A stretch of DNA of 42,715 nt from JAIVGZ01 sp964552205 (GTDB taxonomy: Bacteria > Pseudomonadota > Gammaproteobacteria > Natronospirales > JAIVGZ01). Below the pieces are notes generated by a model. That model was not told where the DNA came from. It searched no databases and saw only the letters and a list, made by a program, of their open reading frames with translations. Below are positions 17,715 to 25,736 of the stretch, piece after piece. The translations under genes were made by a program, and so were the position numbers. Location of the stretch: assembly GCA_964552205.1 (NCBI GenBank), contig CAZKFT010000015.1, positions 1-42,715 on the forward strand. The letters are read 5' to 3'. Within the stretch, counting starts at the first letter, position 1. Each line of letters starts with the position of its first letter.

Positions 17715-19118
17715 TTAAGATGAATATCTCTTTTTTTTCAAGGCATAGAGTGTCGAAAAAATTGCAAAAAGTATGAAAAATACGATCGTCGAACAGATAA
17801 ACACGATGAGCAATGTATCTGTGGTTGGATTTCCGGTGCTTGAAGTAAACAAAGTGCTCATGACGCCAAGTTTGTTCAGGTCGGGAAACACATGAGCGGC
17901 GTCAAACTCAAAGTTAGCCTGATTGGTGCCACGTTCAATGAAAAGGTAGCCACCATATCCCCAATTGGTGCCCCAGGAATTTTTAGCGATCCAATATTTG
18001 ATGAGATTTCCAGTTTGATCAACCGTTTCTCCATAACCAACGACCAAAACCGCATGTGCACCTTCATACACATTTTTAATACTTTTGTTGTTCACAACAA
18101 AATTGCTGTTTCTTTTGCGATAGATATAGGGTTTGGTTGGGTTCACTTTTGGCGAAGAGTCATCCAAATACGGATAATAGAGGAAATCAGTATAGATGTT
18201 GATACCTGTAATAAAGGGACCAAAATTCACCAAGGACGCCATCATATTCTTGTTGTTAAACTCGAGGATATCAGGAGGATACACCACGGTGTAGGGAGGA
18301 AAGCCTGATTCTTCAGCGTGTGTCAACTGACCAGATCGAGCGGCAAAATACTTTGGAAACTTGTCTCGAAACGTACAATAACTGGACGCTTTGGAATTTG
18401 CTTTGTTGGGCGGATTCGGGTCATTTGGGTTGTAGAGATAGGGCACATCTTTTTGAAGTGGCAAACCAGCAATCACCATATAAGCACACGTTGAAATTAG
18501 CAGACCGCCATTGCAACCTTCAAGTGCATACACATCGGCATCCTCCACGATTTTTTCTGTGAAGAGACGCTTGATTTCAGGTGTGAAATTTCCGTTTCGC
18601 AAGATTTCCTTAACAAAATCTTTACCACAGTTGATCATATCTTGAATGGAAGTCACAACTCGAATCTTTCCTTTGGTGGCAATGGAAATTCGATCATCCA
18701 ACATATTTGTTCCACAAACTGCGTAACAAGAGCCACAGTCGCCTTGGTCGATGACTTCTAGACGAATATAGGGTTGGCCGTTCAGAGTTTCTTTTCTCCA
18801 ATCAAAGGACAATGGAATGGGCTCGTCATCACCAATGTATTCACCGTGATACAAAACACCGTCTTCATACGTTCCAACCAACACACCCCCTTGGTCATAA
18901 AAGTCCACACGCTCGTGCTCTTTTAAAATGTTTTGTGGCACATGAGGCACAAAGGAGGTAATAGGTCCATGGTCCTTGGGAAACACCGTTGGCTGACGGA
19001 GGGGAGGTGGCTTGATCGGCTCTAAAGGACTGTCCGTGTGAATCACAAGGGATTGTGCTTGATTGCACTTTTCGCGTAATTGTACATACTCTACTACTTT
19101 ATCAATAGGGTCCAGCAT
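17715..19118 (-). CDS. Membrane-anchored papain-like (C1) cysteine protease
   Basis: 467 aa from ATG 19116-19118 (MLDPIDKVVEYVQLREKCNQ). The longer frame upstream lacks an ATG. A TATAAATA lies 9-16 nt upstream of this ATG. An N-terminal Pro-rich segment replaces a standard propeptide. The mature-like domain starts near SFDWRKE. It has the oxyanion Gln and nucleophile Cys in QGDCGSCYAVC (about Gln125/Cys131), the CNGG motif, the catalytic His in GAHAVLVVGYGE and the Asn in KYWIAKNSWGTNWGYGGY. All cathepsin catalytic residues are present. Unlike host cathepsins it has no evident signal peptide but has a C-terminal transmembrane helix (DTLLIVFICSTIVFFILFAI) and a short basic tail. Cathepsin-like proteases occur in baculoviruses and several giant viruses. 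The anchor suggests placement in the virion membrane or an intracellular membrane, perhaps for entry or capsid release (inference). Confidence 0.95.
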   Translation of the reverse strand: MLDPIDKVVEYVQLREKCNQAQSLVIHTDSPLEPIKPPPLRQPTVFPKDHGPITSFVPHVPQNILKEHERVDFYDQGGVLVGTYEDGVLYHGEYIGDDEPIPLSFDWRKETLNGQPYIRLEVIDQGDCGSCYAVCGTNMLDDRISIATKGKIRVVTSIQDMINCGKDFVKEILRNGNFTPEIKRLFTEKIVEDADVYALEGCNGGLLISTCAYMVIAGLPLQKDVPYLYNPNDPNPPNKANSKASSYCTFRDKFPKYFAARSGQLTHAEESGFPPYTVVYPPDILEFNNKNMMASLVNFGPFITGINIYTDFLYYPYLDDSSPKVNPTKPYIYRKRNSNFVVNNKSIKNVYEGAHAVLVVGYGETVDQTGNLIKYWIAKNSWGTNWGYGGYLFIERGTNQANFEFDAAHVFPDLNKLGVMSTLFTSSTGNPTTDTLLIVFICSTIVFFILFAIFSTLYALKKKRYSS

Positions 19119-19204
19119 GTTGAGAATATTTATACTCAACAAAAAAAAAATAAATTACACAACTAAAAATTATAGTTTAAAGTTCTGTCGATGTGGGATT
19201 TTTC

Positions 19205-22045
19205 ATGAGTTGTGATAAAATCAGGAAAATGAAAAGAAAGTCGTCTGACTGGGATCCGTCACCTCCAAAAAAAGTCAGATCGGAAACAATGTTGCTGAAA
19301 GACTATCTGAAAACTCTTTCCAAGGCTCAATTTCCAGAGACTTCAGACCATCTTGTCTTTTATCTCGATGTTTTTGTTGCTCTGGCAAATTTTCTGCAGC
19401 AGAACAATGCCTATTTTTTATATATGAACCGAGATATTGAGAGTTTAATTTTGCAGCAACCAAACCATCTTGGAAAACGAATTATCGCTTCTGGTCGTGT
19501 AGACCAATATGAAAAAAGTACCCAGATCGTATTCAACTATCCTTTTGAACCAGTACCTTATGCTGGCACAATCTCATCCAACACGCTTCTCGTATGGACG
19601 TGCAAGATTTTCCTCAGTAATGTGCTCAAGATCGACTTGAATCATAATCTCTGTTGCAAAGAGAACTCACTCATCAAGGCAATCAATCAAGCAGGCCTGT
19701 TTCAGAAGATCTACTTGTTTTTTACATCCATCTTTATTCGTTCCGAATCAGTCACTGTGACTTCAAGTTTGTTCTTCAACCATCTGCCCCGAACATTGTC
19801 CGATATGGTTCAATTGGTCAACGACATTCAAAACAAAATTGACGAGTTTTCACTCCCCTTTTTTGTGGGCACTCGCAGTATCATTGAGCCCTGGCTTCCT
19901 GATCAAACCATTGTCTTGAGAAACAATTATGACAACTTTCGCCGACTTTTGCAGAAATGGGAAAAAATCGTTTCCACCGAAGAAGGAAAAGATATCTTGA
20001 TCAATTCTCCCCTCGGCGTTGTCGTCTATCTGTTTGAAGATAGCGACATGGTCACTTTTAGCGTTCTCTTTGACAAACCGTTTCAAGATGATTACTTTGC
20101 TCGCCCCTACCATCTCGAAGTACAACCCAAATCCAACCCTTCCGAATCGAACGTGTTGTGGTATGAAGGCATACCTGAAGCTTTTGAAAAATACACGACT
20201 TGCCTTGAAAAAACCGTGTGCGATATGGACTTGACGTTTTTTCCAGGATTTCTATTTTTGAGATCGGCCTATGATCTCGAAAAAAAGAAATTCAAGCTAT
20301 CTCTCTTCTCCTCTCTCACTTGGGACTTTCATGTATTAAACGACGACAAAGAATTGATTGGATTTCTCTATGCTCCAACCACTACAAAATCCATCGACAA
20401 GGACTGGAAGAATGAAACCAAACACGAAATGTTCTCCATCTTGCCGTATGTTCAAAAAGCAATTATGGAATTTGCCTCGATGCGACAACATCAAGCAAAA
20501 TTACAATGCCGATTCGAGATGCTTATGTTGATTCTTGCTTACTACTCTTCCGTCTCAACTGAACCACAACGAAAATTACAAGGGTCAAATTTACAACATT
20601 GGGTCACTCGCATTCGCTACACTCCTGATCTTTTGCTCTTGGGTTCTCCCTTTGATATGACTTTTTTGCACTTTTTGTACGCTGCTTATCACAACATTGC
20701 GACTGTTCCCATCTGTAACCAATGGTATGCTAACTGGCTGAGTCGAAAGTGTTTCTCCAAGCATTTGTTCCAAGTTTGGCAATCAACCGAGTTCCAGACC
20801 CTTGGTCAAGTGGAAGAACGTCGATCTTCGGTTGAACTTCCTTTTGCCAAAGTCAATATTGATATCACATACAAAATCGAAAATTCAGACCCAAAAATAA
20901 ACGCCCAGTTTGTTGATCTGATGTGCCGATCCATTCAACGTCACAAAGAATTAGAAACATATCGCAACCGAACTTCTCACGACCTGCGTGTTGTTTTTTC
21001 CATCGGACAGTTTCACGAAGAGGGCCAAGGAAACGGTCTCACCCAAGAAGCTCTCACAATGTTTAAAAATGCAATCCTCAAACTCGGCCTCTTTCACCAT
21101 CCTTCTCTTCTTATGCCTCATCAAAAAGAACACATTCATCTCATCAAATCTTCACCTACACACTGGTATAGTTTGGGCGTTCTCTTCAACATTGCTTATA
21201 TGCACTACTATTCCTTCTCAGTTGGGTTTCCCCTTTTCTTTTTCAAGGCAATGATTCATGGTCCGGACCATGTCGCTCTTGACCTTCACGACCTTTACGC
21301 TGTTGATCCAAGACTTGCTGAACAAATGTTTTTGCTATATCACACACCTGACATTAGTGTACTCTGTTTGTCACTCGACGATGGGACAGAAATTCGGGAT
21401 ATGATGGGAGTGCAACGATTTGTCACTGAAACGGTCCACAAGAAAACCATTGGACAATGGGAATACGTTTGCTTACAGATGCTCCACAAAGGATTTACGG
21501 TATCAAGTCTCGACCGTAGGCCGATTGATTTGGATTTGTATTTACAATATGGCCACCAAGTGCTGCCTTCCCTTATGGATCTTGTTGATATTTTTGATAT
21601 TAATATGACCGACATCACTCCAGAAACGGAATCAGAACTCCGCAAACACAGACACTGCTTCAAAGGCCTGATTCGAATGACTGAAGAAGAAGAGGTGTTT
21701 GGATGTACTTGCTTCCCAGGAAACGCTTGTACCTATTCCCGACTCAGCCGTTGGATTCAACAACACTATCACCAACCCGAATTAATCTCCAAGTTTTTTC
21801 TTTTTGTCACGGGAATTGACCATATCTACTCGATGAATTCTGTGCTGGTGAATTTGGTGGTTGACAACAATACCAAAGATCGCTTGCCTACTGCCTCTGT
21901 TTGCAACTCACTCTTGTATTTATTTGTGGCCCCAAACGAATTGGTGGTCTCTCTTCACTCGGATTTGGATCGCAATGTTCAAACACAGTTCAACGAGAAA
22001 CTGATTCGGTCCATCACAGAGTGTCCCAACTATGGGTTTATATAA
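19205..22045 (+). CDS. HECT-type E3 ubiquitin ligase
   Basis: 946 aa from ATG 19205 (MSCDKIRKMKRKSSDWDPSP), with ATG 19229 as an alternative. The N-terminus has an NLS-like SPPKKVRSE. The C-terminal third is a HECT domain: a conserved opening VVFSIGQFHEEGQGNGLTQE, the N-lobe helix FFFKAMI, and a C-lobe with RLPTASVC in which Cys900 aligns with the catalytic cysteine, about 45 residues from the end as is normal. HECT enzymes take ubiquitin from E2 as a thioester before transfer, so substrate choice would lie in the roughly 580-residue N-terminal region, which shows no known repeats. The segment GQGNGLTQE stands in for the usual DxGGLTRE. Viral HECT ligases are rare. Head of a plus-strand block continuing to 23545. 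Confidence 0.9.
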   Translation: MSCDKIRKMKRKSSDWDPSPPKKVRSETMLLKDYLKTLSKAQFPETSDHLVFYLDVFVALANFLQQNNAYFLYMNRDIESLILQQPNHLGKRIIASGRVDQYEKSTQIVFNYPFEPVPYAGTISSNTLLVWTCKIFLSNVLKIDLNHNLCCKENSLIKAINQAGLFQKIYLFFTSIFIRSESVTVTSSLFFNHLPRTLSDMVQLVNDIQNKIDEFSLPFFVGTRSIIEPWLPDQTIVLRNNYDNFRRLLQKWEKIVSTEEGKDILINSPLGVVVYLFEDSDMVTFSVLFDKPFQDDYFARPYHLEVQPKSNPSESNVLWYEGIPEAFEKYTTCLEKTVCDMDLTFFPGFLFLRSAYDLEKKKFKLSLFSSLTWDFHVLNDDKELIGFLYAPTTTKSIDKDWKNETKHEMFSILPYVQKAIMEFASMRQHQAKLQCRFEMLMLILAYYSSVSTEPQRKLQGSNLQHWVTRIRYTPDLLLLGSPFDMTFLHFLYAAYHNIATVPICNQWYANWLSRKCFSKHLFQVWQSTEFQTLGQVEERRSSVELPFAKVNIDITYKIENSDPKINAQFVDLMCRSIQRHKELETYRNRTSHDLRVVFSIGQFHEEGQGNGLTQEALTMFKNAILKLGLFHHPSLLMPHQKEHIHLIKSSPTHWYSLGVLFNIAYMHYYSFSVGFPLFFFKAMIHGPDHVALDLHDLYAVDPRLAEQMFLLYHTPDISVLCLSLDDGTEIRDMMGVQRFVTETVHKKTIGQWEYVCLQMLHKGFTVSSLDRRPIDLDLYLQYGHQVLPSLMDLVDIFDINMTDITPETESELRKHRHCFKGLIRMTEEEEVFGCTCFPGNACTYSRLSRWIQQHYHQPELISKFFLFVTGIDHIYSMNSVLVNLVVDNNTKDRLPTASVCNSLLYLFVAPNELVVSLHSDLDRNVQTQFNEKLIRSITECPNYGFI

Positions 22046-22080
22046 ATTGAATATACATAGTTGCGCAATTATTTTGTAGG

Positions 22081-22368
22081 ATGGGAGATGCAGGATTTGA
22101 GATATGGAAAAAGAGAATTTCCGATGTAAACCATGAATTCATTCTGCAGTTCATTGTGCAAATCAAAGAAAACTTTTTAATTCGTTACGAAATCCTTGAT
22201 CATAATTGTGAAAATAAGCAGTATTGCATTTGCGTCCTCCCCAAATACGTCCTGAACTATCGTGATCTCGGCCATGACGAGGAAGACATCGATCGTGACA
22301 TGTATATCTACCATTTTGGAAAGCGCTGTTCGATTCTCCCTGGCCGATACTTTTTCTCAATAAATTAA
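22081..22368 (+). CDS. Small unidentified protein, 95 aa
   Basis: ATG 22081 (MGDAGFEIWKKRISDVNHEF). A helical N-terminus, a Cys pair in the middle (CENKQYCICV), and an acidic C-terminal half. It begins with MG, so N-myristoylation is possible. Ends with AATAAAT immediately before TAA. It lies 4 nt upstream of the WD40 gene. No family recognised. Confidence 0.65.
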   Translation: MGDAGFEIWKKRISDVNHEFILQFIVQIKENFLIRYEILDHNCENKQYCICVLPKYVLNYRDLGHDEEDIDRDMYIYHFGKRCSILPGRYFFSIN

Positions 22369-22372
22369 TTCA

Positions 22373-23545
22373 ATGAATTTTTTAGAGCTAAGCCAATGGT
22401 TGAGGATCGCTGATCTTTCTCAGCTCACCATGGCATCCCGAATATCGTATGATGCATTGAAGAGCAAAATGAATGAAAGTCGCCAAAACTGTACCTCTGG
22501 ACATCGTAGTATGATTACTTGTGTCGCCATTTCTCCAGATGGGAAACTTGCTGCTTCAGGAGATGATGATGGGGTGATTGTGTTATGGAGGACATCGGAT
22601 GGACTTTGTCTTGCGACGTTATACAAACATTTTCGATCCATCAACATCCTCGCTTTTTCAAAGAATGGCCGCATACTTGCGTCTGGGGCACAAGGAGAAT
22701 ATATTGTATTGTGGGATGTTGTCCACAAACGAAAAAAGCACGTTCTCTCTTTTATTTTCCAAAAACCTGTAAATGAGGAGAACAAGTCTTTGTTTTTCTT
22801 TTGCCCGAACGACTCGTTCTTCTATTATGGGAACAAAAATCCAAACTATCTTGGTGCTTGCGATTTGGATTCACACATAGAAGAAAAGAAAGATAAGATC
22901 TTTGCCGATGATGCGATTTATTTGGCTAATATCAGCGGATATTTCTTCACTTCCATTACCGAATGTCTTCCTTTGGTTGGGGATGTGAACCAACTTTCTG
23001 GTCGCTACGCCCTCTCTCACTTTGTATATCTTTTGAAAGAACGAATCTCAACACAAGCACCTTATTTGAAAGCTGAATATGGAAGAACCTCTGATATAGA
23101 GCCAAAAATTGTGGTTCGGGATCTATTTCACAGCGATCAAGTCGTTTATAGCAAAAATGTAAAAGTGGGAGACATGTTTGCCATCTCTCCCAATGGGCGT
23201 TATCTTGCTTATAGCAACGACGAATCCTTCATTGTTATGGTCGATCTTGTCAACAAATCGGAACACATTTTACCTGATCTGCCAATTTCACCTCACAAAG
23301 CAAGCTTTTCGCCCAACAGCGAATACCTTGCCGCCATCGGTGGAGTTGAAGACAATTGGCTTTATCTCTGGGAGATGAAAACCGCTACCATCGTCGCCGT
23401 TTTTTGCTGCAAAAACAAAATCACCTCTTACGTCTTTTCTCCAGACTCTCAATTCCTCATCTTTTCGGCTTGGTACCAGATCAAAATGTGTCACGTTCCT
23501 TCGGGTGAAATTCTGTTTTCTCGTCGTCCTGTTTATTCGTTTTGA
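22373..23545 (+). CDS. F-box-like / WD40 repeat protein (candidate SCF substrate adaptor)
   Basis: 390 aa. Residues 1-35 (MNFLELSQWLRIADLSQLTM and following ASRISYDALK) look like a short F-box. From residue 42 there are WD40 units: HRSMITCVAISPDGKLAASG ending VIVLWR, a second unit ending YIVLWDV, degenerate middle repeats, then a further unit with FAISPNGRYLAYSNDE, and C-terminal units with LYLWEMK and FSPDSQFLIFSAW. This gives a propeller of probably six to seven blades. F-box plus WD40 is the Fbw/beta-TrCP layout, in which the F-box binds Skp1 and the propeller binds substrate. Because this virus encodes Skp1 (28745-29263), the protein could act as an adaptor in an SCF complex. The F-box call is the weak part. 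Confidence 0.82.
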   Translation: MNFLELSQWLRIADLSQLTMASRISYDALKSKMNESRQNCTSGHRSMITCVAISPDGKLAASGDDDGVIVLWRTSDGLCLATLYKHFRSINILAFSKNGRILASGAQGEYIVLWDVVHKRKKHVLSFIFQKPVNEENKSLFFFCPNDSFFYYGNKNPNYLGACDLDSHIEEKKDKIFADDAIYLANISGYFFTSITECLPLVGDVNQLSGRYALSHFVYLLKERISTQAPYLKAEYGRTSDIEPKIVVRDLFHSDQVVYSKNVKVGDMFAISPNGRYLAYSNDESFIVMVDLVNKSEHILPDLPISPHKASFSPNSEYLAAIGGVEDNWLYLWEMKTATIVAVFCCKNKITSYVFSPDSQFLIFSAWYQIKMCHVPSGEILFSRRPVYSF

Positions 23546-23688
23546 ATACAATTTCATTTTGAACTCGTGTCGAATTATTTGAAAGGGGTGGATAAAATCC
23601 CACAATCGCGTCTCCCGATCGAGCGGCTCGACCATTTCTCAAAAATCCATTGGAGAAGCCAACCAAAACCTCTCAACCTTCAAGCATA

Positions 23689-23856
23689 ATGATTCAACAA
23701 CCCATCTTTACTGTTCGTCCTACTGGTGGAAATGGATCTACTGTCATCGTTGTTTATGATGATGGTCTTTGTCAACAACCTGGTGCTATGATTCGCCCTA
23801 CTGGTGGAAATGGATCTACTGTCATCGTTGTTAATGATGATGGTGGTAATTACTAA
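23689..23856 (+). CDS. 55-aa protein made of two near-identical 17-residue repeats
   Basis: ATG 23689 (MIQQPIFTVRPTGG). The protein is almost entirely two copies of RPTGGNGSTVIVVxDDG separated by nine residues, ending GNY. The same frame is open from 23650, so an in-frame upstream ATG is possible. Alternating Val/Ile with Gly/Asn turns predicts short beta hairpins. A surface or self-assembling peptide is conceivable. No known family. Its reality as a gene is supported by an ATG, a conserved repeat that preserves frame (78-bp offset), and a position between two well-supported genes. Confidence 0.5.
   Translation: MIQQPIFTVRPTGGNGSTVIVVYDDGLCQQPGAMIRPTGGNGSTVIVVNDDGGNY
23714..23844 (+). repeat. 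Direct repeat, 2 x 53 bp offset by 78 bp
   Basis: Two 53-bp copies (23714-23766 and 23792-23844) differ at only two positions. They encode the repeated RPTGGNGSTVIVVxDDG segment. The near identity at DNA level points to a recent duplication or ongoing homogenisation. Confidence 0.9.
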
Positions 23857-23892
23857 ATTATGTAAACCTCTGTCTGCAATACAAATGTTTAT

Positions 23893-25395
23893 TCAAATGT
23901 GATAACCACAAGCGGGAAAGATTCGCTCCAACAAGAGTTTTTGGAGGCTAGTCTCACGACCTTGGAGGTGTGGGAGATGAAGCGAGTAATGACTACAGAT
24001 ATGCTTCTTCGCCAAGTCGATAGCAGAGAGTTGGGTCTCGGGATGGACTTGAGTGGGCGAAAATCCAAATTGTTTGTGGGCATACAAACAGATCCAGAGA
24101 ATGAAGCGTGCAAATTCTTGCATTTGATCTTTGGTTATATATCTGACGAGATAATTGCGAGCTTGAACAACAATAACATTAAAAGGAGTCGCTTGAGAGA
24201 TGGCAAGACCAACCTTGCATTGAGCAGGGAGATTCGGGTCAGTGAGTGACTTGAGGAGCAATTTGATGCGTTCAATCAAAAATTGTTTCATAATCATCTG
24301 TACGGGTTGAGTAGGGCTTGTGGTCGAGTTTGAAAAGACAGACGCGTGTATCTTAAAGGTCAAATGAAAGGCCCAGTCGATCGAGTTCATTCCTTCGTAA
24401 CGAAAAGAAATATTCTCCTGGTAGTCTTGTAACATTTTCGGCAACAAGTCTTCGTGAAATGTGTCTCGGCACACAGAGAGGTATAAAGCAAGAATTGAGC
24501 CATCGCCAAAGTTAGGAATGGAAGGACGAAGATCATCAAGAACATCTTCAAGCTCACTATCAAGATGCATGTAAGAAAGCAACGCCTTGAGTGGGTGAAC
24601 GTTGGAACGCGATCCTTGAAAATAGGAATGTAAAATAGGCATCACTTCAGTCCAATTGACTTCAAGATCATCCGAGGATTCAACCAGTTCAAAATATTGA
24701 TAGAGCGGAGAATCGGTTTCTCTTTTTTCGGGAACCAAGGTCGGAAAGGATTCAATGGCAATGTCAAGAGTCGGAAAGCTCTGAGCAAAGCCAAGGAGAA
24801 AACCGGCAAACTCTATATACAAACTATCTTGAGGAAAGGCGTGAATGCTGATTTTTTCGAGGGTTGGGAAATAGTTTAAAACGCCAAACACGAGAAGTAC
24901 GTCTTTCACTCGATAGAGGGCATCCGCTCTTGCAGTTTCGTCAAGGATTGCTGGGTCCTCTGTGCCCAAATCCAAAGCGAGATATTTGACATTTGGAAAG
25001 GCATGGGCTAATTTTTGAAGCCGTTCAGCCCCAATCATCATATTGTGTGTTGCATTGCGAGAACTATAGATGCAAAACTTTAACTCCAAGGTTTTGACAA
25101 AGGGATATTGTTGCCATTGATTACCAAAGGAATCAGGATTATCTGAAGGAGGTTGCATCAACAAAACACGATGGCTGAGTTGAAGAGAGAGGTCCAAACG
25201 AATCGGTTCATACACAGAATAGACAGAGGCGACAAGTCCGAGTTCGGCTGCAATATTCCAAAAGAATCGACAAGTGTGAGCGAGACTTGCAATGGTGGAA
25301 GCACAGTGATGATAGGAGAGCATTTGGAACACATTTTTCCAGAAATCTCGATGATTCATAACATATTGATAAGGGTTGGTCAAAGAAAGCTCCAT
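23893..25395 (-). CDS. F-box-like protein, 500 aa
   Basis: Starts at ATG 25393-25395 (MELSLTNPYQYVMNHRDFWK). Residues about 15-55 fit an F-box: WKNVFQMLSYHHCASTIASL then AHTCRFFWNIA. A leucine-rich-repeat-like stretch follows (YPFVKTLELKFCIY, FPNVKYLALDLGTE, FPTLEKISIHAF, FPTLDIAIESFP), suggesting an FBXL-type adaptor in which the LRR arc recognises substrate. The C-terminal half is helical. It lies beside the iteron array and 3 kb from the viral Skp1. If functional it would recruit targets to an SCF ubiquitin ligase. The LRR part is irregular, so the FBXL label is tentative. Confidence 0.78.
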   Translation of the reverse strand: MELSLTNPYQYVMNHRDFWKNVFQMLSYHHCASTIASLAHTCRFFWNIAAELGLVASVYSVYEPIRLDLSLQLSHRVLLMQPPSDNPDSFGNQWQQYPFVKTLELKFCIYSSRNATHNMMIGAERLQKLAHAFPNVKYLALDLGTEDPAILDETARADALYRVKDVLLVFGVLNYFPTLEKISIHAFPQDSLYIEFAGFLLGFAQSFPTLDIAIESFPTLVPEKRETDSPLYQYFELVESSDDLEVNWTEVMPILHSYFQGSRSNVHPLKALLSYMHLDSELEDVLDDLRPSIPNFGDGSILALYLSVCRDTFHEDLLPKMLQDYQENISFRYEGMNSIDWAFHLTFKIHASVFSNSTTSPTQPVQMIMKQFLIERIKLLLKSLTDPNLPAQCKVGLAISQATPFNVIVVQARNYLVRYITKDQMQEFARFILWICLYAHKQFGFSPTQVHPETQLSAIDLAKKHICSHYSLHLPHLQGRETSLQKLLLERIFPACGYHI

Positions 25396-25464
25396 CCGCA
25401 CAAATTTAAAAAAATCAGGAAAAGTGAAATGATTGGGTTTTCTCGCCCGCGTGATCTCGACCCA

Positions 25465-25586
25465 GTCATGATCGGGTCACGATCGGGACAGCAAAAGGTC
25501 ATGATCGGGTCACGATCGGGGAACAAAAGGGTTATGATCAGGTCACGATCGGGGGATGAAAGGGTCATGATCAGGTCACGATCGGG
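25465..25586 (+). repeat. Iteron array: four 23-bp GC-rich repeats at exact 33-bp spacing
   Basis: Copies at 25465-25487, 25498-25520, 25531-25553 and 25564-25586 follow the pattern GTCATGATCRGGTCACGATCGGG, with 10-bp A/G-rich spacers. Each copy carries two GATCRGG half-sites. The period is exactly 33 bp, about three helical turns. The 341-bp stretch 25396-25736 otherwise holds no gene and forms the divergent promoter region of the F-box-like and HIT-like genes. It could be a protein-binding enhancer/origin array or a minisatellite. Confidence 0.9.
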
Positions 25587-25736
25587 TCTGATAGAATCCC
25601 ACAATCGGACCCTTTTTATTGATAATGTGACAACTGCGAACACCAGCCGACCCTATTGGCAGAAACCCTACTCGAGTAGCCTATAGTTTTGTTTGGAATT
25701 CAATCCCATATCTTGTTGCCATTTGCAAGTTTGATC

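Noticed and set aside
25465..25586. CRISPR-like repeat/spacer pattern
   Set aside because: The spacers are only 10 bp and similar to each other. No cas genes are present, and the context is a eukaryotic virus.
25153..25686. Plus-strand frame of about 177 codons across the F-box gene start and the iteron array
   Set aside because: The frame stays open only because the 33-bp repeat preserves phase, giving VMIGSRSG-type repeats. Its first half is antisense to a well-supported gene.
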